A stretch of 64,000 nt of DNA from Eremomyces bilateralis CBS 781.70 (Eukaryota; Ascomycota; Dothideomycetes; Eremomycetales; Eremomycetaceae). The notes under the pieces were generated by a model that was not told the origin of the DNA, did not search any database, and saw only the letters and a list, made by a program, of their open reading frames with translations. Position numbers and translations under genes: made by a program. Below are positions 34,046 to 46,175 of the stretch, one piece after another. Every line of letters starts with the position of its first letter. Position 1 is the stretch's first letter. The stretch is from positions 774,123 through 838,122 of the forward strand of contig NW_022985068.1 in NCBI RefSeq assembly GCF_010015585.1, written 5' to 3'.

Positions 34046-34849
34046 TCACTGCATCCCGTTTGTACACAGTACATATCTTGCATGTAGCTGTGGGGATCTG
34101 CGGTGGTGGCGTTCTGGGAAGCGGGGACAGCGGGAGGACCGAGTCACCAAGAGCGCGAACGGATGTCTGCAGTGGTGTCGTTTTGCAAGCAATTTCCCCT
34201 CAGAGAATGAATGTCATTTGTCAAAGGAAGGAACTGTTATGAAGACGAGGATTCGTCCTGATGTGCAACGTCGTCATAACGGTTGAGAATCGAAATTAGA
34301 TCGTGATGTTGTCCAGTTGGCCTTGCATCAACCTGCAACGTCTACGGGTGTCGCGCATCGCGTCGGCGTGGAGCAGAGAGGATCCGCCACGATTGAGACA
34401 CGCTATCACGTGATCCGATTAACGGTCTACCTGAACCTCACTTCATCTTCATCAGTACTTTGGACAAGCATACAACTAGAGATTATTTCTCAGACCCTGG
34501 GGGTAATTATCACAATCAGACGACGGCATAGTCTCATGGTTTAGGACTGGCAGGTGGGGATCGTAGCACTTGATGCTTACTAACATTTACTCATGCGGAG
34601 TCCTTCAGCTGGAGCCGGAAACAGTTTCGAAAGCACCCACTTATACTGATCTTTCTTATATCGGGACGTTGCTCCTCACAGTCCACAGATACAACATTAA
34701 TAAGCTGGTCCTGTTCCCCTCCAACTATTTGCGAATGATCGTAGGCCTAGTCGATGCGTTTATTGATCCAGCCTATCCTACCCAAACTCAAAGGAGGCAA
34801 TCGTTCCTTCAACAATCTTCGAAATCATCTATCTAGATCTTGTTCGACC
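34046..34849. promoter_or_regulatory. Upstream region of BRCT and flavoprotein genes
   Basis: About 800 bp between divergent genes. It holds the perfect palindrome ATCACGTGAT at 34405-34414. From 34754 the frame of the flavoprotein is open and could encode an N-terminal extension. Confidence 0.45.
34405..34414. promoter_or_regulatory. ATCACGTGAT palindrome (bHLH site)
   Basis: A perfect 10-bp palindrome with a CACGTG core, about 435 bp upstream of the flavoprotein ATG at 34850 and on the 5' side of the BRCT gene. Confidence 0.45.
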
Positions 34850-36310
34850 ATGTCTCGGGCACCGTATGATGCGGTCATCATCGGCTCTGGGCAGTCAGGG
34901 AATCCATTGGCAAAGGCCTTCGCGGATACCGGACGAAAGACGGCCTTGATTGAGAAGGCGGACATAGGAGGAACATGTGTGAACTGGGGCTGCACCCCAA
35001 CGAAGACCATGATTGCATCAGGAAGAGCAGCATACTTGGCCAGGCGAGGAGCGAACTACGGTGTCAATGCCGGCAAGAATGTCAATTCTGACGTCTTGGT
35101 CGACATGGAAAGAGTCCGGGAACGCAAGAGAGATATCGTAGCGAGCTTCAGCGGAGGGAATGAAAGTCGATTGCTGGAAGCAGGAGTGGATGTTTTAAAA
35201 GGAGAAGCTAGGTTCACGGGGCCGAAGTCGCTCACTGTGAGGATGAACGATGGTGGCGACAAGGAGGTCACAAGCGATCTGATCTTCATCAACGTGGGAG
35301 AGCGGCCGTCGAGACCAGATCTGTCAGGTATTGATAGCATTCCGCCTGAGCGAGTGCTAGATTCGACAACCATCATGGAGCTTGGCTCGGTACCAGAGCA
35401 TCTGATCGTACTTGGCGGCGGCTACATTGGATTGGAATTCGGACAATTATTCCGTCGATTTGGTTCGAAGATTACGATCATCCAACGGGCGGAACGTCTT
35501 ATACCTCGAGAAGACCCGGATGTCTCGAAGTGCATGTTGGATATCCTGGAAGAAGATGGAACCTGTGTCTACCTATCGAGCCAGCCCAACTCCATATCGC
35601 GTACAAAGAATGAGGCTTTGCCAGTTTCATTGAGCATCAAATTTACTGACGGCAGGACGAAAACCATCGAAGGTTCGCATTTGCTCCTTGCTGCGGGTCG
35701 AACTCCCAACACGGACACGCTCAACTTGACTGCTGCCGGGGTCACTACTTCTCCCCGCGGCCATGTTCTCGTCCACGATGACCTTTCTACCCATGTTCCA
35801 GGCATATTTGCAATCGGCGACGCCAAGGGTGGCCCTGCCTTCACTCACATATCCTACGACGACTTCCGCATCATTCGCTCCAACCATATTCCATCCGCCA
35901 TGTCACCAACGGCGCGGAGGCTGTCGACAACGAAGGTGTCATCGTCGCGAAGGCTGACCCCGTACGTGATCTATACCGATCCACAAGTGGGACACGTTGG
36001 CATTCATGCGTCGGATGCTACGACTGCGCCGTATCAGAATCGGAAGGTCAAGACGGCTTCAATGCCGGCGGAATACGTTGCTCGTGGGCTGGAGACGGAT
36101 GAGACTCGCGGCATGCTGAAGGCGACTGTGGATGCGGATACAGGGGAGATCTTGGGATTCACGGCCGTATGCACGGAAGGGGGGGAACTGATGGCCGTTG
36201 TCCAGACCGCAATGATGGGCGGACTAAAGTATTGGGACTTGCAGGAAGCGGTCTGGGCTCATCCGAGCTGGGCCGAAAGTTTGAACAACCTCTGGGCATC
36301 CTTGGAGTGA
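34850..36310 (+). CDS. MerA-like class I flavoprotein disulfide reductase
   Basis: A pyridine-nucleotide disulfide oxidoreductase of the mercuric reductase/lipoamide dehydrogenase type. Single exon of 486 residues from the ATG at 34850 (MSRAPYDAVIIGSGQSGNPL). Features are the FAD-binding GSGQSG at about 12-17, the redox pair Cys43/Cys48 in GTCVNWGCTPTK, the NAD(P)-binding fold GGGYIGLEFGQLF at about 185-197, the FAD contact GIFAIGDAKGG, and the dimer-interface His471 in HPSWAESLNNLW. There is no heavy-metal-binding N-terminal domain and no C-terminal Cys pair, so a true mercuric reductase is doubtful. The substrate is unknown. An upstream in-frame ATG at 34754 adds 32 residues rich in Arg, Asn and Leu (MRLLIQPILPKLKGGNRSF..), which could be a mitochondrial targeting sequence. 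Confidence 0.9.
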   Translation: MSRAPYDAVIIGSGQSGNPLAKAFADTGRKTALIEKADIGGTCVNWGCTPTKTMIASGRAAYLARRGANYGVNAGKNVNSDVLVDMERVRERKRDIVASFSGGNESRLLEAGVDVLKGEARFTGPKSLTVRMNDGGDKEVTSDLIFINVGERPSRPDLSGIDSIPPERVLDSTTIMELGSVPEHLIVLGGGYIGLEFGQLFRRFGSKITIIQRAERLIPREDPDVSKCMLDILEEDGTCVYLSSQPNSISRTKNEALPVSLSIKFTDGRTKTIEGSHLLLAAGRTPNTDTLNLTAAGVTTSPRGHVLVHDDLSTHVPGIFAIGDAKGGPAFTHISYDDFRIIRSNHIPSAMSPTARRLSTTKVSSSRRLTPYVIYTDPQVGHVGIHASDATTAPYQNRKVKTASMPAEYVARGLETDETRGMLKATVDADTGEILGFTAVCTEGGELMAVVQTAMMGGLKYWDLQEAVWAHPSWAESLNNLWASLE

Positions 36311-36455
36311 ACATATTGACCAACAAGAAGGGTTGAATTCTAAGTCAAGCGTGATCTTGTCCGTGGTATCCCGTGAAAAGGAAAAAAGCGCCTAGATAAT
36401 GCCGCAATCTACCCAGAAACGCCGAAAGATATGCGAGTCTCGTCAGTCATGCAGA

Positions 36456-37856
36456 TTACTCCTCCGTCGCCAAAACCATCTTCTCTCTCTCGCTCCGTCT
36501 CTTCGTCTTCGATTTCATCCGCGAACTTCTCCTCTCGTTTTCTTCCCGGCGCTTGATCGAGCCTAGCTCCTCCCGCTTGATCGTCTCCGCCCGCTTCACC
36601 TGCTTGGGCAGGTGACGATGCCGTGCGATTCTTCGAATCTCGGGCATGTGCTTGTACCGCTCCTTCAGCGCGTCGTCATATTCGAGCTTCTCTCGCTCAC
36701 GGGCCGACTTGACGCCCTGTCGCGCAGATGCCTTGGCCCGCCACAGTCGTACGTTGCCGTCGTCACTGCCAGAGAGGACATAGGCATTGTCCGGAACATA
36801 GGCCACGCTGAATACGCGCTGCATGCGCTTCGTGTGGTACATATCTCGGCTGTGGCCCTTACTACGATCCCAGAGGCGGACGCTTCGATCATAGCTCCCA
36901 GACACGAGCTCCTCGCCTGTAGGCGAGAATGCCACACTCATAGCTGCGGCAACATGGCCCTTGAGTACGTTGAGGGCCCGACTCATTTTTCGCATGTCGA
37001 AGATGTAGATGTTGTGGTCTTCGGAGGCGGTGGCGAAGTTGAAAGCCTCCATCGGGTTCCATGCAATGCTGTTGCTTGCGAAACTTAGAACGGTTCGGTG
37101 TAGCGGAGAACCCGTGCGAAGGTCGTAGAGGATTATGGATCGATCGGTGCCAGCGCTGGCGAGAATGGATGTTTCGGTTTGATTGAAGGCGCAGGTGGTG
37201 ATCGTGTCCACCGTCGAGGGCCAGACCAGGGTTTGACTCGGGGAAGAGCTTTCTCTGCTGTAATCGTAGATGGAGATCTGTCCCGACGAAACAGCCACAG
37301 CAGGGAGGCTTCTATGATGTGATATGGAAGTAAAGGCGCCTTGTCCTTGGTAGATCGCAGTCGGCCCTGGGCGACCCTCCGAGCCGTAGGGGTCGAACAT
37401 CTTGACCGTTCGATCCGTTCCACAAGTGAGCATTTTGCGATCGCGAGTCCACGCGATTCCCTTCACGATGTTATCGTGTGCCTTGCATTGCCATATCTCC
37501 TCCCTGCTAGGAAGATCCCAGACTTTCACCACGCCATCGCCGCTCCCACTGGCAAGACGTTCCAAAGAGCCCGGGTCTTGCGCCATGCTGTAGACGCCAT
37601 CGACATGGCCTTTTCCCAGCTGGCCCAAGAAGGGCGCAGCGAACATGCGCTCTAACTTGGTCGCATTGAGAGCGCGGGTATACTCTCTTGCCCGCTCAAA
37701 TGGGTGCAGAGAAGGATCGAGGTTTCTGAGGAGTCGGGGAGTGGAGGAGCCGGGAGGCTGTAGCGCCTCTGTTGAGCGCGAGAGCGCCTTTATCTTCTGT
37801 GGTATCAAATAGGTAAGTACTGCGCATGTTATCCAATGTCAATAATTACGTACCAT
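36456..37856 (-). CDS. SOF1: U3 snoRNP / SSU-processome WD40 protein SOF1 (DCAF13)
   Basis: An essential 18S rRNA-processing factor of the nucleolus. Exon 1 holds only the start codon (37856-37854). A 57-bp intron (GTACGT..CCACAG, 37853-37797) follows, then exon 2 at 37796-36456, giving 447 residues that begin MKIKALSRS as expected for this family. Conserved blocks are NLDPSLHPFERAREYTRALN at about 27-46, KLERMFAAPFLGQL, seven WD40 repeats (about 60-350; for example GHVDGVYSMA, KMLTCGTDRTVKMF, ILASAGTDRSIILYDLRTG, ELVSGSYDRSVRLWD, YVLSGSDDGNVRLW), and the basic SOF1-specific C-terminus (YKHMPEIRRIARHRHLPK..). Divergent with the giant coiled-coil gene. The alternative start within the exon-2 frame has no ATG, which supports the split start. 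Confidence 0.92.
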
Positions 37857-38442
37857 GCCTTAAATTCTGGGTGCATTAGGATACACGTATGTTGAGACTG
37901 CATTCACTGATGCATTTTTGGACATGCATGGAATTTTTTGGAGGGGACGTCGAAATCTTGGCATCTGGAGGTCAAGGGGCTTGGCATTGACAATTTTGAC
38001 AAGACGGAGAAGGTCACGGGATAAGAATCAAAATACCCACGTGAGTAGTCACGTGATTGTACCTTAAGGATCAGGTGACCTCCAAGCATCACCGTAGCAA
38101 CGGCCGTGCGTCACAACAGACGTCGTCACCATCAACTCCACCCACTGACACGCGACGAGAAGGATGAGACTGTTGACAACCCTGCTCTCCCATATCACCA
38201 CCTCCGCCTCGACCTACTCTAGCTTCACTTCATATTAAGACACAAATCTCCAACGCTGCTTGATCCCTTTCCCTTTCTCCATTTCGAACCTCATCTCAAC
38301 CATAAACATACCCTCGATCAAACTATGACAACATAATCGCCCCCCTGTCCACCGATATCGAAAACACGCATTCCGGCCGCTGTCACTGGGCGACGAGCCT
38401 ACATTCTCCAAAATCACTTTTCGAACTGACGAATTGAATACC
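37857..38442. promoter_or_regulatory. Bidirectional promoter SOF1 / coiled-coil gene
   Basis: A 586-bp divergent spacer with two CACGTG boxes only 12 bp apart (38038-38043 and 38050-38055). The second is embedded in GTCACGTGAT. The stretch 38150-38440 is a C-rich 5' leader of the coiled-coil gene. Confidence 0.55.
38038..38057. promoter_or_regulatory. Paired CACGTG boxes
   Basis: Two CACGTG hexamers start 12 bp apart. The second sits in GTCACGTGAT. They lie about midway between the SOF1 and coiled-coil start codons. Confidence 0.5.
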
Positions 38443-41400
38443 ATGCCTGCTGAAAGCAGGGAACCATCTCGCGATCGAGACCAGGTGGTGAAATACCATC
38501 ACCAGCATTCCTATTCCGAGTCGGGCCGCGCCTCAGTCCCAATGTGAGTCCCTTCGCAGCTCATCTCAATCGTCAGCACTTTTCACGCGCAGTAAACGCA
38601 CATCGCATATCTCCTGGGCCCATGCCGCTAACGAGTTTTCTGAAAATTTCAGGTGGGATAGTAGCGATCCAGACCGAGCTCCACCTCCGCTCCCACTCAA
38701 CCCATCATCCCCTCAGCTTCCGAACCCGCGCATCAACCCAGCATCCCATATCGCAGCAGCAACTGCTGCACTTCAAGAGAAGGCCCGAGAAGGCCTCGCG
38801 CCAATGACGTCCAACTACATCACAAATGGCGCCCCGTCCGATGGGAGCAAATCCCCCGAGCGCTCTCTGGTCAAAGGCGCCCAGCACCGAAGACTCCAAT
38901 CCTTGCAAACCCCGAGCGTAAAGGATCTCCGGAGTTACTTGGATGGTAGCCGTTCGCCTGAGCGATCTCCCGACCGTGCGACCGGTCGGGCGGGTACGCC
39001 GTCTTTTAGTCGCGATGACAGAGACCTTTCGTCTCCGGACAAGAGTCGAGAGAGCACTCCAACTCCAACGAGCCGGGAACTATTGAGGGATTCGATCCCG
39101 AACTTACGACCGACGTCGCGGAGCCCGCCTAAAGCCATACTTGGCGAGCACACTCCTCCTAGCGCGACGATGCTTGCACTTCAAACCATACCCGGTCGAG
39201 ACCCCGATACGCCACTCGCAAATATGACGAGGGAGTCTGAGCACACTCCTGCGTCGGCCGCAAGTGCATCAACACCCCGAGCTACTCACGGAGCACCCCA
39301 GGTCCCAATCGAGTCAATTAGCACCCAGATATTGGGTCTGACAACCATTGCCACGAAACTCCAACGAGAGATGGAGCAGCTCAGTCGAAGAAGTCGGGAT
39401 AATGCGACAGATCTGGTCGCACTCAAAGACGCGACCAGGAGCCGGGATGAGGACATCAGAAAGTCTCTCCGCGAGCTGGTACAAAACCTTCCCTCGTCGA
39501 AGCTCTCACTTCCCGATCAGATCCCCACCGGAAATGCGAGCCGCAGCGGCAGCTTTGGCGTTTCCACTCCGCCACCTGCAGGAGCTCCAAAGTTCACCCT
39601 CCCACGAATCCCTTCCCCTGCCTCTTTTCTCTCCGATGACCGATCGGGTAGTCCTAATCCATTTAGTCTTGAAGGCGCAGCATCGGTTGCAATGCTGGAG
39701 AAGATCATCCGTGAGATGGTGACAAAGGAAGGTCAGGAACGGCTTCTTGCGACACTCAGCCAACTCTTCGATAAATCAAGCAAAGAGAGTGGCGATACAG
39801 CGCGCAAAGTCGAGCAACTCACTGAGTTTATCCGACAGTCTTCTTCACAAGCTCTTGTTACGCGAGGAAGGAGCCCGACCGTTGCAGGTGCGACCTCATC
39901 CGATGCATCTAAGCTTTCACTGAACTTCGATACCGGTGCGGTCGCCGCTCGTGGCGGATTTGAGGATGTAGTACCTTCAGATGGCACCAGATCATTCACT
40001 GACGCGAACGCAAAAGAATTCGTTTCCGACGAAGTCATGAAGATATTACGAAAGATCAAGGACAGCGTCGGTAATACCGGTGGTCTCGTGGCCGAAGTCA
40101 AAGCACAACAACGAGACCTGCGCGGAGAAGTGCTGCATATGGGCCGGGATCTCATGCGTCGCATTGACGAAGCAATGAAGCCTGCCAGTGCTGCGAACGG
40201 CCCATTGAAAGCGATCGAAGATGGACGAGAGGCCGAAAAGATCGATATTGCGCGCCTAGTTCAGGAAGGCCTAGAGGAAGTGAAGAGTCGCCTGGACGAT
40301 GCCATGCGTGAACGACGGCGGCAGAGCTCGAGCAGTATCGTTTCGCGAACCACGGTCGATTCCCGCGAGGTATACGACGTGGTGAAGCACGCGCTCGCCG
40401 AACGTGATCTTGACCGAGGGTATGGTGCTCCTGTTCAAGCTCAGTCGGAGCAGCAGCCGCTGGATAGGGAAGCCATTCTGGAGGCGGTTAAAGAAGCCTA
40501 TGAGGCCTACAAGCCGGAGATAGAATTGCAGCAATTCGGACTGGAGCGAGACGAAATCCTACAGTGTCTCAAAGATGGACTGGAGGACTACCGTTCCAAC
40601 ATGACCAATCCCCGAGAGCGCAACGGGATCTCGAAAGACGAAGTCATGGACGCCGTTCATGAAGCAATGACGCATTTCAATCCACCCTCACCGATAAACG
40701 AGTCCAAAGAAATACGCGATGAAGTTCTGCTGGCGGTTCGAGAATGCCTAGATGAGCTCCGACCGGCGTTCCAACAACGAGCGATGACATACCATGACAC
40801 GGATGCTACCAAGGATGCCGTGCTTGATGCGGTCAAAGAAGGACTTGCCTCGCATGGCATCGGTGGAGCTCGAGAGCTCGAGCTAAACAAAGACGATCTA
40901 TTCGATGCAGTTCGAGCCGGACTCGAAGCTTCCGGAAATCCATTCGGAGAATACGGACAGCAGGTCGTCAAGCAGCTTGATGAGCTCCTTCAGGATATGA
41001 GAGTGGAGTTCAAGTCATATTCGATGGCCAGCGGGCGAGATACCGAGCAAGTCCTTGACGCGATGAAGGATGGTCTCGAGTCGCTTCGCGGTGAGATCGA
41101 AGCCTACGTTGATCGCTCTCAAGATGTTACCGGGAAGGATGAGATCATCGACACTGTTCGTGGAGGGCTCGAAAATCTGCGGCAAGATGTACAGGGCTAC
41201 GTGTCCGAAGGTCCTCAAGGCGACCACGCCGTGAGCGGCAGGGAAATGCTCAATTATGTGAGAAGGGAGTTCGAGCATCTTCACGCGGCCATTACGGACG
41301 GGTTTACCTCAGTGGACCATCACTCTCTCTTGCAAACTCTTCACCAAGGTCTCGCCGACCTTAAGAGCTCCGGAGGGGCACGAGGCCTCGATGGGGAGGC

Positions 41401-44400
41401 TAATATCGACAGCAGCTCGCTCAAAAATATCCAAGAAGAGCTCGGTCATCTACGCGGGAGCATCGCGACCGCCCTCATTCGATCAGGCAGCGCCGATAAG
41501 GACGACATAATCGATTCATTCCAATCCTCCTTGGAAACTCTTCGGACCCAGTTAGAGACATCCCAGGGCGCGTCCGCGAAAGAGAGCCTAGATGCCATTA
41601 CCATGGAGATTGACCAGCTGCGGTCCGGCATTACCAATGCGGTCGTCGGCGCAGGAACAGATGTGGACAAGGAGTCCATCCTCGAGGCTATTCGAACCGG
41701 ACTTGAAGAAATTCGCCCAGCTCTAGGTGGTGGGGCCAGCGATGAGCTCCTCGAGGCATTCCGGGGTGAATTTGAACATGTTCGCGCCAGCATTGCGACG
41801 GGTATGGCTCGGACAGCTTCAAGGGCGGACACCGACGAGGTTCTTGATGCAGTGCGCCTCGGGATCGATGACCTTCGAAGCCACCTCGAGAAGAAGATGG
41901 ACAATCCCGAGGCACAAATGAAAGCAACCGGTGATATTCTGGATGCTTTGAATGATGGCTTGGATTCCCTCAAGACCGACGTTGGAAAGATGGTTGACAA
42001 GCCGGTCGACATGACTGTGAGCTATGAGATCTTGGACACGCTGAAGGATGGGTTATCTGCCATCCATATGGAGATTAGCAAGCTCAAACCGGGAGATGTC
42101 AAGTCGAAGTCAGGGGATGAGATCATTCTTGCGGAGGAAGAGATCACACGAGACGTATCTGGCGGCGAGGTGTCATCCACCGTCCTGCAGCGAAATGATA
42201 TCGAGAAGATGGAGGTCCTCCTCGCACAGTTACAGATCAAGGTCGAGGCACTCGACGCAAACATCCAAGATCAGGCTTCCACACCCCCCCAACCCGCAGA
42301 CGACTCCGATACGAAGAAGGTCGATCTGAGCAGTATCGAGGTCTTACTTAAAGATCTCCAGGACTCTGTGGTATCCATTGCTGCTCGCGAACAACTCGAC
42401 AATGACAACCTCGCGAAGAAGGAGGACACCGACGCCATCGAGACACTTCTCCGAAACACGAAATCGAAACTCGACGACCTGGCGGCCCCCGAATTTGACA
42501 AGCTGGCTCAAAAGGAGGATCTAGAGAATGTCGAAGCCACTGTCCGAATCGCCCATGAAGCCGTTGACGCCTTAGCAGCGAAGTTCGACGACAAGACTGC
42601 TTCGAAGGAAGATTTGCTTGCGCTCGGAGCCACTATGCAAGATATTAAGGCCGTCATTGAGGAACTCAAAGTGGATCAGGATGCACCGAAAGAGAAGACC
42701 GAAGATGAAGTGACCAAAAAGGACTTGGACATTCTGGGCGTGGTCTGCATTGAGATCAAGAATAAGATTCAAGAGCTGGTTGACCCGGAGACCCTGCCAT
42801 CAAAGGCGGATCTGGAACAGATTATCGGCCTGACCAACGACCTTCGCGAAAGTCATGAAAAGATGAGGGAGGGATATGAGACAGACATACGAGTCACTGC
42901 CAAAGCCTTCGACGACCGCAAGTCCGAATCTCAGGAGATCTTGAACACAATCACTGCGATGAGGTCCTTCCTAGAAGAAACCAAGGACGACTTGAAACGA
43001 CAAGTCGAGGATGGCTCGATCTCCGTCGGTATGCTCTCCGAGAATGTCAAAGGTATCGAGGAAACGATCGGCGCGAACTTCAGCATCGTCACTGATATCA
43101 AGGAACTCATGGAAACCGTCACAACTGAATTCGAGAAAACCCATGCCGACTTCGGAAGCCTCCAAGCTAGCCAGGAGCAAGTGGTCGGCGACGAATGCGA
43201 GAAATCTCGTGTTGGTGTTGTCGCGGATCTTTCAAGCAAACTTGAAGAGCATTTCGGTGCGATTACATGCAAGCTGGATGAGGTTCAAGTCGTTGCAGAG
43301 GCACAAGGCCAAACCCTATCCGAGAAAGCGAAAGAACAGGAGGAGATCTTGACGAGCACCAAGGCCATGTCCGACGAATTGCGAGTCACCATCGACACTC
43401 TTGGCGCGACCGTGACGTCGTTGGAGACATCACTCTCAGGCATCACACAGAAGTTCAGCGATGACTCAGAGGCGGTCTTCACCCGAGTCAACCAAGCTGT
43501 CAACAGCATCAACGATACAAACCTCGATGCCAAGGTCGAACACAAGCTGACACGCGACGAAGTCGCCAAAGCGGTGATCACCTTGGTCGGGCTCCAGTCT
43601 GAAATCACCGAGAATCATCCGCAGTTCTTGGTTGCTCTTAAGGAGATCCGGGAGCTGATTTCGACTCATTTCGAGCAATCTCGCAAGGCGCAGGAGGCGG
43701 CAGAAATGTCTGCAAAGGCGATGCTCGAAGAGTCCAAAGTTCATGCCGAGGAACTCAAAAATACCTTTACCTCCCTGCCGGCGCTCCTACCTCCCGCTTT
43801 GCTATCGCCAACTACCGATTCGGCGCCACCACCGTCACTTGGTCCCGTTGAATTCGATGACAGCGCTATCCTTGCGAAACTGGATGAAGTGCTTGCTTCA
43901 AGGGTGACGGAGTCCCAGGCTGTTGATGTACAAGCTTCACGCCTTGAAGAAATCCAGAAACAGGTGTCCTCAACCGCCGAAGGCCTCGAGGCGTATATAG
44001 CTGCTCAGACTCGACTCATTACCGATGGTCAGGAAACGCGGGAGAAAGAAGCCCAAGAGGCTGTTGCCCTTCTTGAGAAGAGTTGTGCCGAGAAAGAGAA
44101 GGTCGATGCTGAACTGCTCTCCCTGCGCACTGAAAAAGACTCTCTTCTGGCGGTTGTCGAGACGCTGCGGTCCGATAGGGACGCTCTCGGGGCGCAGAAG
44201 TCACGGATGGCGGCAGACGTTGCTTCGCTGGAGACAGCGCTGAGAATTCGACGAGAAGAACTCCATGAGATGGACATTAAGGCCGATAAGCTTGAGCGCC
44301 GGATTCTGGACGGCATCATGGACCATTCCCGATCTCTTCTCATTGCGCGAGATTCTGCAAAGCGACAGGCCGGACAGCACCATCAAACGAGAATGACGAC

Positions 44401-45376
44401 CGCATCCGGGACACGCGTTGCAAGTACTGCATCCCAGAGCACGGTTTCGAGCCTTCCTGTATTCGGCGAGGTCTCTCCCAATGCCGGCCTCGCCGCTGCT
44501 CTTAAGAATCGCCCTGCAGCTAGAGCCCGCCAGCTTGCAGGAAACTCGCAGCGCAACAACCCGACGGCAAGACGGATCGCCAGTCTGAACCAAATGTCAG
44601 GAAAACCTCCGACCGGAAGTCCAGCTTATGTTGGAGCTGCCTCACGGGGTACTGGCGGCGCCGGTAATTCCGATGGCTTGAAGCGCAGCCACAGTGTGAA
44701 GAACTCGTCATATGCACGAAAGAGCAGCTGGAACGGCGGTCGCTTGCTTGGAGACAATGGTGCCGTGATTGAGGAAGCGAACAAGGAGAACGAAGCCCAA
44801 GAAAGCGACGAAGACGCCGATGTTGATTCTCGCATTAGAGATGATGAAACCGCAAGCATGGCTGGCACCGAGCGACGCTTCAGCAATTCAACAACGACTG
44901 GAAGCATAATCACTGGAGCATCTCGCTCAGTCGTATCCGGCACGGATTATGGCGATCGTAGGTCAAGCCACGGGACGGTCACCGGGGAGAGCGAGCTCAC
45001 GTATGATACCGGCAGCTACTTGACCGGCTCCATAACCGAGACAGACCGTCGAACCAGTTACGGCTCCACCATTCATTCAACCTTGGGAGCGGAGTCTCTC
45101 TTGGAGGAGGACGAATACGAGGATGAGCTCACATATGCTCCCGAGGAGACAACCGAGACTCAGCCTCAATCGGGAGATGTCAAAGCGGTCGGAGTCGACG
45201 TCACCCAAGCCCTTCCTACGGAGCACGACATCGTGCACCGGAAGGACCTCGTGTTGTTCATGGAGCAGAGTGACAGTGGCCTGGGGTCCGACATTCACAC
45301 CGCGGGAGGGTTGAGCGGGAGTGAAACGGACTATTTCAGGCGAGCAATTGAGAGCGCAGCACCGTCGGAGCTGTAA
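38443..45376 (+). CDS. Giant coiled-coil protein with two families of internal repeats
   Basis: Two exons, 38443-38543 and 38653-45376 (109-bp intron), encode 2,274 residues starting MPAESREPSRDRDQ. The N-terminal 340 residues are disordered, with many S.SPERSP and TP motifs. Residues about 600-1175 hold about 19 diverged copies of a 30-35-residue unit with consensus (E/D)(I/V)LDAV..GLE.LR..(L/I). Then about six copies of a K.EDL..(I/V)...L unit follow (about 1250-1440). A long coiled coil comes next (Leu/Glu-rich, 1440-1950). A Ser/Thr-rich tail ends with DETASMAGTERRFSNSTTTG and DSGLGSDIHTAGG. Similar Aspergillus proteins are, as I recall, annotated loosely as chromosome-segregation ATPase family, but I see no Walker A or B motif. 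A scaffold role (septum, cortex or spindle) is inference. Confidence 0.85.
40360..42080 (+). repeat. Array of about 19 LDAV..GLE repeats (coding)
   Basis: Within the coiled-coil gene, helical units recur at about 30-35 codons. Examples in order are VLDAVKEGLASHG, LFDAVRAGLEASG, VLDAMKDGLESLRGEI, IIDTVRGGLENLRQDV, ILEAIRTGLEEIRPAL, LLEAFRGEFEHVRASI, VLDAVRLGIDDLRSHL, ILDALNDGLDSLKTDV and ILDTLKDGLSAIHMEI. DNA identity between units is low, so the array is old. Confidence 0.8.
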
Positions 45377-46175
45377 ATATTTTCCGGAGTTCTTATTTTG
45401 TCGTCCTTTGGGTATTTTTGGACGGATTGATGAAAGATTGGTGTTGTTTAGGAGTCCAAGAGTGGTGTAGTGTTGGGACTTCAAGGGAATGGATGGTAGT
45501 CTATGATTCTAATTCCTTTTGAAATGGTGTAGTACGAGTTAAGTTGTCCTACAAATTTTATGTATTCCAGTCAATGCGATGTAGTTTTGTCTTGAAGCCA
45601 GTATTTTCCTCCGCGGTGCATTTTGTGAGGCATTTCCATCGTCTTCCTAGTGACGGCGTTGGTGATTGGAAATACAGATATCCCCATTGGTCAATAGCGT
45701 TTTTATCTATCAACACTTCACATTCGAATGGTATAATGCGCCGCAGAATCTGGGACATTATTCATGAGTTCTTGAGGGTCTAGAGCTGCCGTTCCTTGAG
45801 ATGAGTACATGGACTATGAAGGTGGATTTCGCAGTTCTTACTCTGCTTTCCGAAGGTCTGATTAGTCTCCGCTCCAGCTAACCTAAAGATGGGGACTCCG
45901 GCTAGACTCGAGCGGGGAATTTTACGCTTTCTGTAGCTCATACCTAGGAATGTGATACTTTTACCGCTTTGGGTCAAGGTCTCCTATCTATGCCCTACTG
46001 GTATTCGGTCGCGATATGGTCCTCAGACATTACAAGTTTCCATCAGGGTCTTCAGGGCACTTACTTATATATGCGCCTGTGCTTGCTAACCTCAAGAACA
46101 TATAACTTGGAGTGCCTTTATTTTCATTGCCGCAGACGTAGATTATCTCTGAATTAGATCGCAACGGCTGCCAAG
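45377..46175. other. Intergenic, AT-rich
   Basis: 3' flank of the coiled-coil gene and 5' region of the MOSC gene. No gene or RNA was recognised. Confidence 0.5.

Noticed and set aside
36612-37088. 158-codon plus-strand frame
   Set aside because: It is antisense to the WD40 repeats of SOF1.
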